Shown here: piece after piece, positions 9,590-18,600 of the stretch
Layout of the letters: each line of letters starts with the position of its first letter
How positions within the stretch are numbered: the stretch's first letter is position 1
Assembly: GCA_044227805.1 (NCBI GenBank)
Contig: JBGAWA010000002.1
Coordinates: 28,806-92,805 of the forward strand
DNA: 64,000 nucleotides
Source of the DNA: JACCZZ01 sp044227805
Lineage (GTDB): Bacteria > Bacteroidota > Bacteroidia > Chitinophagales > UBA10324
Direction of reading: 5' to 3'
Made by a program: the position numbers and the translations under genes
The notes under the pieces: model-generated
What the model was told of the DNA's origin: nothing
Database searches by the model: none
What the model saw: the letters and a program-made list of their open reading frames with translations, nothing else

Positions 9590-9868
9590 ATGAAATTCGC
9601 GAAATTACTTTTCTTCACTGCGTTCTTCACGGTCGCTCTCACCGCAGTCAGTCTGCCAATATTCATAAGCAACCAGGCTACGGCTGCTTGCCTGAGGGTA
9701 AGAACAGTGCCGCCTGCTTCCGATCAGAAGAAGAAGGAATCGGAGCAGGAAGCAACTCCAAAATCACCGGATAAAAACACGACAAAGCCCGCAACCGGAT
9801 TCAACAGCAACGACCCAAACATTATGAAAGCCACGCTCGCCATAGCAGCCGGCGGCACTCCTAAATAA
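9590..9868 (+). CDS. Small exported or membrane-anchored protein, function unknown
   Basis: 92 residues from ATG at 9590 (MKFAKLLFFTAFF); an alternative ATG at 9566 adds eight residues. A long hydrophobic N-terminus ends near ATAA, and the mature part is Lys/Glu/Pro/Thr-rich and probably disordered (SDQKKKESEQE, KSPDKNTTKP). No family was recognised. It lies between two terminators (9437-9472 and 9892-9926) and so appears to be its own transcription unit, although its position suggests a link with the envelope genes before it. Confidence 0.5.
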   Translation: MKFAKLLFFTAFFTVALTAVSLPIFISNQATAACLRVRTVPPASDQKKKESEQEATPKSPDKNTTKPATGFNSNDPNIMKATLAIAAGGTPK

Positions 9869-9891
9869 ATCATCAGCTATTTGCTGATAAT

Positions 9892-9926
9892 AAATCCTCC
9901 CAGCTTTTGCAGGAGGATTTTTTTTT
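9892..9926 (+). terminator. Rho-independent terminator
   Basis: AAATCCTCC at 9892-9900 pairs with GGAGGATTT ending near 9919, with a 9-10-nt loop and a T run after it. Confidence 0.85.
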
Positions 9927-10053
9927 GAGCCAGCAAATTGCATTTGGATTTTCCTATTAAGCTCATTGCTGTTTTTAACCCACATCCAGATATTCAAAAC
10001 ATTATCGAGTTTTACCCGGCATGGAGAAGCATTTACTTCTTTGCAGATAAGAA

Positions 10054-10214
10054 TTAAACCCACATTTTGCATTTCAAAAACGCATGGGGTTTAACCCCGA
10101 CGCAGCACTGCTTAGGGTTTGCGAAACATTTTCTTTTCTTGAAAAAATGAGTAAACTCTTAGCAGTGCTAAGTCGTAGCGAAGCGGGATTTTTCTACTGA
10201 AAAATCCGGGTTAA
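10054..10214 (-). repeat. Dispersed 160-bp hairpin repeat, copy A (near complete)
   Basis: Starts TTAAACCCACATTTTGC and ends AATCCGGGTTAA. The central stem arms are AGCACTGC and GCAGTGCT, and the terminal hairpin GGATTTTTC/GAAAAATCC is present. Strand is given so that the CCGG-hairpin end is the left end. It lies between convergent genes. Confidence 0.9.
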
Positions 10215-10277
10215 TAGGTTAGGGGGATTAAGTCGTAGCCTGGCCTACATAATGTGGTTGGCCATTGCAGAAAGAAA

Positions 10278-10305
10278 AACGGTTGACCCACTGGGATCAA
10301 CCGTT
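10278..10305 (-). terminator. Terminator of the T9SS esterase-like gene
   Basis: AACGGTTGA at 10278-10286 pairs with TCAACCGTT at 10297-10305. Read on the minus strand, the hairpin is followed by TTTTTC, 30 bp after the stop of the gene at 10335. Confidence 0.75.
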
Positions 10306-10334
10306 AAAGGTGTGGTTATGAAAGAATCTTTCCG

Positions 10335-11909
10335 TTATTCAAAAAGTATTTTGCCCTGAATTTCCTTTTTGTCCAATCCGATTTTCACCAGGTACAGTCC
10401 ATTAACAAGACCTTCGCGGGGGATGCTTACTTCCATACTGTTGATGTTCTTTGTTTCACTTACCAGCCGTCCTGTCATATCAAACATCTGTACATATTTA
10501 ATTTTTTGTTTCGGATCATCCAGTCGCAGCAGAAACGAAGTAATGGCAGGGTTGGGGAACATTTTAACATCCGATGCAAATACATCAGGCGTATGAACAC
10601 CGCTGATGAAACCGGGAAGCTGCATGGACTGAACAACGCGTGGCGCCAGGTATCCCTGAATGGAATCAATGTAAGCGAGGCCTTTTGCTTTTGATGCATC
10701 AGGATTGGTGAGGAAAGAGTTCTGATAAATCACCGCAACGTTGGCCGCCGGCACTCCATAAGCAGGGGCAACAGTTTGCAGCGCAATGGAATCCCACCAT
10801 TCCCACGGACCGGCCTGGCCATGGAAAGGATTGCCGGGAATAATGATGGACGGATCCGGCAAAATGAAGGGGAATAATCCTTCAAAGCCTTCGTTCACCT
10901 GATTGGCGCGGGTGGTATAGGGATCATTGTAAGGAATATCAAAGACATCATTGTTTCCGAACTGATTGGCAAGCCGCACCACTTCGCGGCTGCCGCTTAC
11001 ATATACCACAAACTGTCCTGTAGTAGGAACAATTACATTACCATTGCCATAAGGAGCAAACGGATCATTGGTAACATGAAAACAAACCATCGGAACGTCA
11101 CCGGCTTCGAGCCAGCTGGAGTCGCCGATAGCACCGCCCATATTCACCACCATGTTTACATCGTTACCATACTGTGGCCAGTTACCCTGGTTAAATCCGG
11201 TCAAGCCACCTAGGCCGTCATAGTCACCCCACAGTGCCTGGTTCACATAGGGCTGTCCGGCAACAAATCCGTAACTCAGATCGGTCTCAGCAGCAATAAA
11301 CTTCAGCAATTGAATTTCAGCCGTCTTATCGAGTGTAGCATACGCCAGGCAAACGTAACCGCCGGAACCCTGGCCCACCAGCATAATTCTGTTGGTGTCA
11401 ACCTTAAAGGTGTTGCCCTGTACTTTTGCATCCATTCTAAAATAACGCACGCATGTTTTGGCATCCTGAATTGCGCGATACACCGCCATCAGCAGTGTGC
11501 CTGTGCGAATATCCTGGGTGGCACCAACCGGATTCCATCCCAGGCGGTAATCCATTGAAGCGGCCACGTAACCGCGGCGTGCAAACTGTTTGCACATTTC
11601 CACCGTGGCACTGTCGTGTCGGTCACCGGTGGCTGTTCCATTAATCAATAATGGCAGAAAGCTTCCGGTATGAAGATAGATCACCAACGGACGGGCTTGT
11701 GCCGTATCACCAGCCGGCTGGTAAACATCCATGACTAATGGCTGCAGGGCAGGCGTACCTGTTAACACGCCATAATTTTGTCCATACACAACAGGACCGG
11801 TAAAAGTGGTGGATGAAAATACTTCTTCAAAATAACGCTGCGCGGAAGTAGGTTGCGCAACCAGCAGCACAGCGAGAATTATGACAATAGATAGTAATGT
11901 TCTTTTCAT
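10335..11909 (-). CDS. Secreted alpha/beta-hydrolase (esterase-like) with T9SS sorting domain
   Basis: 524 residues. A signal peptide (residues 1-23, ending TSAQ) is followed by an alpha/beta-hydrolase domain. It shows the oxyanion-type stretch VIYLHTGSF near 76 and YRLGW near 122. The nucleophile elbow reads GQGSGG near 181, so the usual Gly two residues before Ser is Gln (QGSGG rather than GxSxG). The last 80 residues are a T9SS type A sorting domain (FPNPAITSF, YVQMFDMTGR, GLYLVKI). Export through the outer membrane by T9SS is expected. Substrate unknown; the altered elbow leaves activity open. It is monocistronic with its own terminator. Confidence 0.85.
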   Translation of the reverse strand: MKRTLLSIVIILAVLLVAQPTSAQRYFEEVFSSTTFTGPVVYGQNYGVLTGTPALQPLVMDVYQPAGDTAQARPLVIYLHTGSFLPLLINGTATGDRHDSATVEMCKQFARRGYVAASMDYRLGWNPVGATQDIRTGTLLMAVYRAIQDAKTCVRYFRMDAKVQGNTFKVDTNRIMLVGQGSGGYVCLAYATLDKTAEIQLLKFIAAETDLSYGFVAGQPYVNQALWGDYDGLGGLTGFNQGNWPQYGNDVNMVVNMGGAIGDSSWLEAGDVPMVCFHVTNDPFAPYGNGNVIVPTTGQFVVYVSGSREVVRLANQFGNNDVFDIPYNDPYTTRANQVNEGFEGLFPFILPDPSIIIPGNPFHGQAGPWEWWDSIALQTVAPAYGVPAANVAVIYQNSFLTNPDASKAKGLAYIDSIQGYLAPRVVQSMQLPGFISGVHTPDVFASDVKMFPNPAITSFLLRLDDPKQKIKYVQMFDMTGRLVSETKNINSMEVSIPREGLVNGLYLVKIGLDKKEIQGKILFE

Positions 11910-12124
11910 GTTGAGTGGTTTTTGGATTTATTTAATTCAACTAATGTAGGATAATTTTATTTAGGATTTGCAATAGTGCCGGTTCAAAAGTACCGGCGAA
12001 AGACAAGTGGAGGATTCACCAGTGAAGCAGTTGTATGCCAGGATGAAACCTGCTGCAGGTTATGACGCTAACATGCGGGTTGAGATAGACTCCGTGTAAT
12101 CCGTCAAATGAGACAGGAATAAAA

Positions 12125-13396
12125 TCAATCGATCATTTCCCAGCCTGTATAGGGAATCAGTGCTGCCGGTATTTTAATGCCAGCGGCAGTCTGATTATTT
12201 TCCAGCAAGGTTGCCACAATGCGCGGTAAAGCGAGCGCACTGCCATTGAGCGTATGTGCCAATTGTATTTTGCCGTCTTTGTCTTTAAACCGGAGTTTCA
12301 TGCGGCTTGATTGAAATGTTTCGAAATTGGAAACACTGCTCACTTCCAGCCATTTTTTCTGTGCTGCGCAGTACACTTCAAAATCATAGGTAAGGGCAGA
12401 GGCAAAGCTCATGTCGCCACCACACAGCCGTAAGATACGGTAAGGCAGTTCCAGTTTCTTTACAAGCCCTTCTACGTGTTTAACCATTTCATCTAATGCT
12501 GCATAGGAAGATTCCGGATGATTTATGCGTACGATCTCCACTTTATCAAACTGGTGTAACCGGTTCAGGCCGCGTACATCTTTGCCATAGGAACCTGCTT
12601 CGCGGCGAAAACACTGTGAATAGGCCGTCATCTTAACAGGCAACTGTTCTTCTTTCAGCAACATATCGCGATAGATATTGGTGACAGGGACTTCGGCGGT
12701 AGGGATCAGGTATAATCCATCTTCATTCACAAAGTACATTTGCCCGTCTTTATCAGGCAATTGGCCGGTACCAAAACCCGTATCGGCATTTACCAACAGT
12801 GGCGGCTGATATTCAGTGTAGCCGGCTGTCGTGGCATGGTCGAGGAAAAAGGAAATCAAGGCGCGCTGCAATTTCGCGCCTTTGCCTTTATAAAAAGGAA
12901 AGCCCGCGCCGGTTACTTTATTCCCTGTTTCAAAATCAATGATGTCGTATTTGGCAGCCAGTTCCCAGTGCGGTTGTGCATTTTGCGGTAATGCGGGCAT
13001 CGTGCCGCCTTCACGAACCACTACATTGTCTTCAGGCGATTTTCCATCCGGCACGAGCTCATTCGGCAGGTTGGGAAGACGGACGAGCAATTGCTGCAGC
13101 TGCTCTTCATGTGCTTTCAGTTTTTCTTCCAGTTTTTTTGCCTCATCGCGGTACTGAATGGACAGGGTGCGTTTTTCTTCGGCTGCTTCCTTTTTGCCTT
13201 GTGAGAAAAGTTGCCCTATTTCTTTCGATAATGCATTGGATTGACCAAGCAGCTGATCTAATTGCGCCTGCGTTTGCCTGCGCTCTGCGTCCAGGGAAAT
13301 AATTTTTTCAATGGAATCTTTCGCATCAAAGTGTTTTTTTGCCAGGCGTGTAATGGCTGATTCTGTATTGCTCCTGAGATATTGAAGGGTAAGCAT
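12125..13396 (-). CDS. serS: Seryl-tRNA synthetase
   Basis: Charges tRNA-Ser and tRNA-Sec-type tRNAs with serine. 423 residues from ATG at 13396 (MLTLQYLRSN), the normal family length. Residues 1-110 form the tRNA-binding coiled coil (Lys/Glu/Gln-rich). The class II catalytic core contains TAEVPVTN (motif 1 region), CFRREAGSYG (motif 2) and a C-terminal LNGSALALPR with RIVATLLENNQ (motif 3). A TATCTTTA -7-like element sits at 13412-13419 on the minus strand, 15 bp before the start. Single-gene unit. Confidence 0.96.
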   Translation of the reverse strand: MLTLQYLRSNTESAITRLAKKHFDAKDSIEKIISLDAERRQTQAQLDQLLGQSNALSKEIGQLFSQGKKEAAEEKRTLSIQYRDEAKKLEEKLKAHEEQLQQLLVRLPNLPNELVPDGKSPEDNVVVREGGTMPALPQNAQPHWELAAKYDIIDFETGNKVTGAGFPFYKGKGAKLQRALISFFLDHATTAGYTEYQPPLLVNADTGFGTGQLPDKDGQMYFVNEDGLYLIPTAEVPVTNIYRDMLLKEEQLPVKMTAYSQCFRREAGSYGKDVRGLNRLHQFDKVEIVRINHPESSYAALDEMVKHVEGLVKKLELPYRILRLCGGDMSFASALTYDFEVYCAAQKKWLEVSSVSNFETFQSSRMKLRFKDKDGKIQLAHTLNGSALALPRIVATLLENNQTAAGIKIPAALIPYTGWEMID

Positions 13397-13411
13397 GCGG
13401 TAATTTTTTTG

Positions 13412-13419
13412 TAAAGATA
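13412..13419 (-). promoter_or_regulatory. -7 promoter element of serS
   Basis: Minus-strand TATCTTTA differs from the consensus TAnnTTTG at the last base only and lies 15 bp before the serS ATG. Confidence 0.35.
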
Positions 13420-13439
13420 GCACTACAGGGTCATGATAT

Positions 13440-13593
13440 ACCCGGATTTTTCAATGGAAAAATCCCGCTTCACTACGATACAGCACTGTATAGGGGGTAC
13501 TCATTTCTGTCAGAAAAGAAAATGTTTAAAAACCCAAGCAGTGCTGCTTCGGGGTTAAACACGTAGCAGTTTTGTACGGTACTGTGCGGGTTC
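13440..13593 (+). repeat. Dispersed 160-bp hairpin repeat, copy B (diverged)
   Basis: Begins ACCCGGATTTTTCAATGG and ends near GTGCGGGTTC. The central arms CAGCACTG and CAGTGCTG still pair although flanking bases have diverged. It sits between the serS promoter and the 3' end of mce. Confidence 0.8.
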
Positions 13594-13656
13594 AAACGCT
13601 GCTCAATACTAAGTCAGGGGTTGAAGCCTAGCTGCTGTAAAGTGCAATCTCGGAGG

Positions 13657-14058
13657 TTACTTAATCTCCTCACACAATTCCATCAAAACACCATGGGTAT
13701 TTTTAGGATGAACGAAGCAAACAAGCTTATTATCCGCGCCTCGTTTAGGCTCTTCGTTCAGCAATACAAATCCTTCCGATTTAAGCCGTCTCATTTCTTC
13801 GAGGATGTTATCCACAGCATAAGCCACGTGATGAATGCCTTCTCCTTTCTTTTCAATAAATCTTGCGATCACTCCATCCGGATCGCTTGATTCAAGCAGT
13901 TCGATTTTGTTATCGCCAATCCGGAAAAAGGAAGTGGTGACTTTTTCGCTGATCACTGCCTCAGTCTTGTAGTGCTGAACGCCCAATAATTTCCTATACG
14001 TTTCATTCGCCGTTGCGAGGTCTTTCACTGCAATGCCGATATGTTCTATTTTTTCCAT
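13657..14058 (-). CDS. mce: Methylmalonyl-CoA epimerase
   Basis: Interconverts (R)- and (S)-methylmalonyl-CoA in the propionate/succinate route. 133 residues, the usual family length, with a vicinal-oxygen-chelate fold. Likely metal ligands are H6 (IEHIGIAV), a histidine in GIHHVAY (76-77), and E127 (LMELCEE); the second catalytic Glu is probably E54 (IELLES). The adenosylcobalamin-using nrdJ in this window fits a cell that makes or imports B12, which methylmalonyl-CoA mutase also needs; the mutase itself is not here. Divergent from iscS with 84 bp between starts. Confidence 0.93.
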   Translation of the reverse strand: MEKIEHIGIAVKDLATANETYRKLLGVQHYKTEAVISEKVTTSFFRIGDNKIELLESSDPDGVIARFIEKKGEGIHHVAYAVDNILEEMRRLKSEGFVLLNEEPKRGADNKLVCFVHPKNTHGVLMELCEEIK

Positions 14059-14089
14059 GAAAAAGAAGTGTTGCTGTAAACTTTTTGAC

Positions 14090-14097
14090 TAATTTCG
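14090..14097 (+). promoter_or_regulatory. -7 promoter element of the isc operon
   Basis: TAATTTCG approximates TAnnTTTG, with TTG at 14071-14073 as a plausible -33 element. Transcription would start about 14104, inside the palindrome described next. Confidence 0.4.
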
Positions 14098-14099
14098 CG

Positions 14100-14116
14100 T
14101 TTAGATTAAGTCTAAA
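14100..14116. promoter_or_regulatory. Iron-box-like palindrome upstream of iscS
   Basis: TTTAGATTAAGTCTAAA is a perfect 6-bp inverted repeat (TTTAGA/TCTAAA) around 5 bp. It overlaps the predicted transcription start and ends 26 bp before the iscS ATG. The form resembles known metal-regulator boxes (DtxR/IdeR-type and the alphaproteobacterial iron control element). The placement suggests repression of the isc operon in response to iron or Fe-S status; the regulator is unknown. Confidence 0.5.
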
Positions 14117-14142
14117 TAAACAAAGACTGCTGCCTGAAATTT

Positions 14143-15360
14143 ATGTTAAAACTACCGATTTACCTCGATAACAGTGCCACCACACCCGTTGATCCAAGGG
14201 TATTGGAGCAGATGATTCCTTATTTCACGGAGAAATTCGGCAATGCGGCAAGCCGCAGTCATCCTTTCGGCTGGGTAGCGGAAGAAGCAGTGGATTATGC
14301 GCGGGAGCAAGTGGCCAAACTCATCAATGCCGATCCCAAGGAAATCATTTTTACCTCCGGCGCTACCGAATCAAATAACCTCGCGTTGAAGGGTGTTTTT
14401 GAGATGTATGCATCCAAAGGAAACCACATCATTACCGTTACTACGGAACATAAAGCAATTCTCGATACCTGCAAGCATATTGAAAAACTAGGCGGGCAGA
14501 TCACCTATCTGCCGGTAAATGATAAAGGAGAAATTGACCTGCAGGCACTGGAATCGGCGATCACGGATAAAACTATTCTTATTTCTGTCATGTATGCCAA
14601 CAATGAAATTGGCGTCATGCATCCGGTGCGGGAGATTGCGGCAATAGCGAAAAAGCACGGGGTATTGTTTCACACGGATGCCACACAGGCAGTGGGAAAA
14701 GTGCCGGTGGATGTGCAGGCAGATGGAATTCACCTGCTGTCGTTTACGGCGCATAAGCTGTATGGTCCTAAGGGAATTGGTGCATTGTATGTGCGCCGTA
14801 AAAACCCACGGGTGAAAGTGACAGCGCAGATGGACGGTGGCGGGCATGAGCGCGCTATGCGTTCAGGCACCATGAATGTGCCCGGCATTGTTGGTTTTGG
14901 TGCGGCCTGTGAAATTTGCCGTCGGGAAATGGAACAGGAAGCCGCTCGGCTTTCCGCCTTGCGTGATAAACTGGAAACTGCTTTACTGAAGCTGGAAGAG
15001 GCCTATGTGAATGGTAACCCATCACGGAGGCTTCCTCATATCACCAACATCTCCTTTAAGTATGTGGAAGGAGAAGGGCTGATGATGGCGTTCAATAAGG
15101 ACATTGCCGTTTCATCAGGAAGCGCCTGTACTTCAGCCTCCCTGGAACCATCTTACGTGCTTAAAGCGCTGGGATTAGGGGATGACCTTGCGCATTCTTC
15201 CATCCGATTTTCGTTGGGACGATTTACTACGGAAGAACAGGTTGATTACACCATACAGCGATTAACGGATGCGGTGAACAAGCTGCGGGAATTGAGTCCT
15301 CTTTGGGAGATGTTTAAGGAAGGAATTGATGTAAACAAGATCGAGTGGGCGGCACATTAA
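14143..15360 (+). CDS. iscS: Cysteine desulfurase
   Basis: PLP enzyme that removes sulfur from cysteine and passes it as a persulfide to the scaffold IscU. 405 residues, normal for group I (IscS/NifS) desulfurases. Visible catalytic residues are H103 (TEHKAI), the PLP lysine K205 (TAHKLYG) and the persulfide cysteine C329 within SSGSACTSAS, followed by the long mobile-loop form typical of IscS. First gene of iscS-iscU-iscA, with gaps of 54 and 81 bp. The iron-box-like palindrome before it suggests regulation by iron or cluster demand. Confidence 0.95.
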   Translation: MLKLPIYLDNSATTPVDPRVLEQMIPYFTEKFGNAASRSHPFGWVAEEAVDYAREQVAKLINADPKEIIFTSGATESNNLALKGVFEMYASKGNHIITVTTEHKAILDTCKHIEKLGGQITYLPVNDKGEIDLQALESAITDKTILISVMYANNEIGVMHPVREIAAIAKKHGVLFHTDATQAVGKVPVDVQADGIHLLSFTAHKLYGPKGIGALYVRRKNPRVKVTAQMDGGGHERAMRSGTMNVPGIVGFGAACEICRREMEQEAARLSALRDKLETALLKLEEAYVNGNPSRRLPHITNISFKYVEGEGLMMAFNKDIAVSSGSACTSASLEPSYVLKALGLGDDLAHSSIRFSLGRFTTEEQVDYTIQRLTDAVNKLRELSPLWEMFKEGIDVNKIEWAAH

Positions 15361-15414
15361 AAGGCACCACTCCATAAAAAAATAACTATTCACGAACAAT
15401 TAATCAATAATCAC

Positions 15415-15834
15415 ATGGCTTATTCAGAAAAAGTGCTGGAACATTATGAGCATCCTAAAAACGTAGGAACGCTCGATAAAAGCAAGAATACCGTTGGAAC
15501 AGGATTAGTGGGTGCACCTGAATGTGGTGATGTGATGCGGTTGCAGATTGAGGTAGATCCCTCTACGCAAACGATTATTGATGCGAAATTTAAAACGTTT
15601 GGCTGCGGCTCCGCCATTGCCTCTTCTTCTTTAGCCACTGAATGGTTGAAGGGAAGAACCCTGGATGATGCCGCAACACTGGATAATATGGACATTGTGG
15701 AAGAACTTGCATTGCCTCCTGTGAAAATACACTGTTCTGTGCTGGCCGAAGATGCCGTTAAAGCGGCTATTAACGATTATCGTGTTAAGAATGGCATGGA
15801 GCCGATTAAGCTAAAAGAAAGTGTTGTTCATTAA
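15415..15834 (+). CDS. iscU: Fe-S cluster assembly scaffold
   Basis: 139 residues. Assembles [2Fe-2S] and [4Fe-4S] clusters from sulfur delivered by IscS. The three conserved cysteines are C37 (APECGD, with D39), C64 (FGCGSA) and C107 (IHCSVL), the arrangement of IscU rather than SufU. The usual LPPVK chaperone-binding motif is present (residues 100-104), which in other bacteria is bound by HscA. hscA and hscB are not in this cluster. Confidence 0.95.
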   Translation: MAYSEKVLEHYEHPKNVGTLDKSKNTVGTGLVGAPECGDVMRLQIEVDPSTQTIIDAKFKTFGCGSAIASSSLATEWLKGRTLDDAATLDNMDIVEELALPPVKIHCSVLAEDAVKAAINDYRVKNGMEPIKLKESVVH

Positions 15835-15915
15835 TTCGTACTGTAATCAGGTGTTGGACAAAAGATCTGCAGGGTTTAATTTTCTTTCAGTCTTCCTTCA
15901 TCAATTTCTATTACC

Positions 15916-16242
15916 ATGATTTCAATAAGTGAAAAGGCAAAAACAAAAGTAGAAGCGCTGTCACATGAGGCAGGGCTTGACAAAGATTATTTTGTACGGG
16001 TGTCTGTAGTAGGCGGAGGATGTTCCGGCCTTTCCTACAAGATGGATTTTGACAATGAATCGAAGAAAGACGATCAGGTCTTTGAAGACAAAGGACTGAA
16101 ACTGGTTTGCGACCTCAAGAGCTTTCTCTATCTGTGTGGAACAGAGCTGGATTTTTCTGACGGGCTGAATGGCAAAGGGTTTCATTTTGTGAATCCAAAT
16201 GCAACAAGAACCTGCGGATGCGGGGAGAGTTTTGCTGTGTGA
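15916..16242 (+). CDS. iscA: A-type Fe-S carrier protein (IscA/HesB family)
   Basis: 108 residues. Carries or inserts Fe-S clusters into target enzymes. The three family cysteines are C36 (GGGCSG), C100 and C102 (CGCGESF at the C-terminus). Last gene of the isc unit, followed by a strong terminator. IscA and ErpA cannot be separated confidently by sequence alone; context favours IscA. Confidence 0.9.
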   Translation: MISISEKAKTKVEALSHEAGLDKDYFVRVSVVGGGCSGLSYKMDFDNESKKDDQVFEDKGLKLVCDLKSFLYLCGTELDFSDGLNGKGFHFVNPNATRTCGCGESFAV

Positions 16243-16258
16243 TTGCTGAAAAATTATA

Positions 16259-16302
16259 ACAGGAAAGTCTCTTCATTTTTGTGAAGGGACTTTCCTGTTT
16301 AT
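16259..16302. terminator. Bidirectional terminator between iscA and the S9 peptidase
   Basis: ACAGGAAAGTC pairs with GACTTTCCTGT, extended by CTTCA/TGAAG around a T-rich loop. The tract is flanked by A residues on the left and T residues on the right, so it can serve both converging genes. Confidence 0.85.
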
Positions 16303-16321
16303 TATACCTTCTGTTATGCGG

Positions 16322-18328
16322 TCAATTCTTCAAATGTCCGTCAAACCAATCCTTTCTTCTTTCATAGCGGTCGCGAAGATAACTGGGGACACTGAGGCCG
16401 TGATATTGGTTTGGATAGATCACAAGCTGTGTTTCAACACCAAGGCTTTTTAATGCCTGGTACATTTGTTCTGAGTTGAGCAGCGGAACATTAAAATCTT
16501 TCGCTCCACACATAAAGAGTGTAGGTGTTTTGATTCTGTCAGCATGCAGAAAAGGCATGGAATTTTTCACATACGTATCGAAGTTTGCCCAGGGCGTTCC
16601 CAATTCCGCTTCATACTCACGGATATACATGTCGGTTCCATATCCTGCCAATGCATTACCAATGCTTGCTCCGCTGATGGCGCATTTAAACCGCTGATCG
16701 CGGGCGATTACATAATCGGTGGCGATGCCGCCATAACTCCAGCCTTCCACTGCTAATCTGCCGGCATCGGCGATACCGTTTTTCACGAGGTAGTCAACAC
16801 CTGATAAATCATCTTCAATATCTACCGATCCCCATGCCGCAAAAATCGCAGTGGCGAATTTTTCACCTTTGGTGGTGCTGCCACGGGGATTCATGGAAAC
16901 GGTTACATAACCCCATGCCGCATACAACTGCCAGTCAAAGGCCCATTCATTTTGATTCTGGCTGGTGGGGCCACCATGTATCTGCAGAATAGTGGGGTAT
17001 TTTTTCCCTTCCACATAATCAGCGGGTAAAACCATGAAGCCGCTAATCATTGTTCCGTCTTTGCTTTTTGACTGGAACTCTTTAGTGGTTGCCAGCTGAT
17101 GCCGCGAGAGCCAGCCATCGTTCTGGTGAGAGAGTTTTCTGAAACCATTTTCATCCTGCACAAAGATTTCTTCGGGTATCATCGGTGTCGTGTACTGCAG
17201 TGCTATTTTATTTTCCGCCAGCAAATGATAATTATAAACGGTATGCCGGCCGGTGATTACCTTTTTGATTTCCCCTCCATCAGCGGAAATTTTGTTCAGA
17301 TCAAGATTTTGGTCGTCCTCAGCGATGAAGTAAATTTCCTTGCCATCCGGCGACCATTGCGGATTCCAGATATTGCGGTCATAGGAAGCCGTGATGATTT
17401 TTGCAGCACCGCCGGCTACCGGTACAACGGCCAGGTGTTGTGTGGCATAATAAATTAATTTCAGCGGCCCGCCTGCTGTGTATGCGATGTATTTGCCATC
17501 CGGACTCCAGGAAGGGGGTGATTCATAAGAAGGATCATTATCATTACCGGTGTTCGTGGTGAGTTGACGTGGCACAGCATGCGGCCTGGCATCCACCACA
17601 TATACATCATAATTATCATCGCGGTCCCAGTCTGAACGTGCGCGCTTGCTCACAAAGGCAATCTGTTTCCCATCCGGGCTCCAGGAGGGAAGCTGTTCTT
17701 CAAAATCGCCATCCACGATCCTGGCAGTATCGCCCGTCAATACATCCATGACGAATAAATGTTTTCGTGAAGTGGTCAGATATCCTGCATAATCTTCCTT
17801 GAAATAAAAACGGTCGATCACGATCGGAACAGGTGTTTCGGTTCCTTCAATATATTTCGTAGTGTCGGTGACATTCACTATCAGTGCAATTTTTTTCCCA
17901 TCGGGACTCCAGGCATAATCTTCCACACCACCGGCGAATGATGTCATTCTTTTAGCTTCGCCGCCATTGCGGTTCAACAGCCAAAGCTGATTGTTTTCAT
18001 TACTGTCGGACCTGGAGGAAAGAAAGGCGAGGTAGTTATTGCCGGGCGACCAGCGGGGCGTGGATTCACTTTCTTCTTTTGTATAGGTGAGCTGCAGTGT
18101 GGTTTTCCCATCCCACGCCGACATCCAGATATCGGTGGTGAAATCATCTGTATCAAAGTTGGTGGATGAAACGGTATAGGCCACCCAGTTGCCATCAGGA
18201 GAAATGCATGGTTCCGTGACGTCATGAATACTGTCGGCATCGGCGATGGTGACCGGTTTTTTTGGCGATTGTGCAAAGCAAAAAGTACAGGCAGTTACTG
18301 TGAGCAGTGTGAGCAGTGTAGGACGCAT
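16322..18328 (-). CDS. S9 family prolyl oligopeptidase / acylaminoacyl peptidase-like, exported
   Basis: 668 residues with a signal peptide (MRPTLLTLLTVTACTFCFAQ). Residues about 30-400 form a beta-propeller of repeated SPDG/WSPDGK motifs typical of the DPP/acylaminoacyl peptidase subfamily. The C-terminal alpha/beta-hydrolase carries the full triad: S531 in GWSYGG, D611 (CGAKDFNV) and H643 (NQYHG). It cleaves short peptides in the periplasm or at the surface. It lies 270 bp downstream of the damaged susD, on the same strand, so the SusCD pair may once have imported peptides for it; that link is inference. Confidence 0.92.
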   Translation of the reverse strand: MRPTLLTLLTVTACTFCFAQSPKKPVTIADADSIHDVTEPCISPDGNWVAYTVSSTNFDTDDFTTDIWMSAWDGKTTLQLTYTKEESESTPRWSPGNNYLAFLSSRSDSNENNQLWLLNRNGGEAKRMTSFAGGVEDYAWSPDGKKIALIVNVTDTTKYIEGTETPVPIVIDRFYFKEDYAGYLTTSRKHLFVMDVLTGDTARIVDGDFEEQLPSWSPDGKQIAFVSKRARSDWDRDDNYDVYVVDARPHAVPRQLTTNTGNDNDPSYESPPSWSPDGKYIAYTAGGPLKLIYYATQHLAVVPVAGGAAKIITASYDRNIWNPQWSPDGKEIYFIAEDDQNLDLNKISADGGEIKKVITGRHTVYNYHLLAENKIALQYTTPMIPEEIFVQDENGFRKLSHQNDGWLSRHQLATTKEFQSKSKDGTMISGFMVLPADYVEGKKYPTILQIHGGPTSQNQNEWAFDWQLYAAWGYVTVSMNPRGSTTKGEKFATAIFAAWGSVDIEDDLSGVDYLVKNGIADAGRLAVEGWSYGGIATDYVIARDQRFKCAISGASIGNALAGYGTDMYIREYEAELGTPWANFDTYVKNSMPFLHADRIKTPTLFMCGAKDFNVPLLNSEQMYQALKSLGVETQLVIYPNQYHGLSVPSYLRDRYERRKDWFDGHLKN

Positions 18329-18600
18329 GGTGATGATTTGTGTTGAAAGAACTTTGAAGTTATTCCTGTTTGTAAACTATGTTGACCTTATCGGTTGTCC
18401 GGTACAGTTGCCGGTTTTCCTGTATCAGCAGTTTGTTGCATCGAAATGCGAGCGGTGCATAAGCGTGGTTATCTTCTCTTATCTACTCTTCTTTCGCAGC
18501 TACGGCAATTATTTCCATCAATGGTTTTTGCAAAGAATCAAGCGAAACCCAAATAGTGACTGCAAAAAATGGTTTGGGAAAAACCAACTGCACATCACCC

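Noticed and set aside
10054..10214. The repeats as a CRISPR array
   Set aside because: Copies are kilobases apart, about 160 bp long, in both orientations, with no regular spacers or cas genes.
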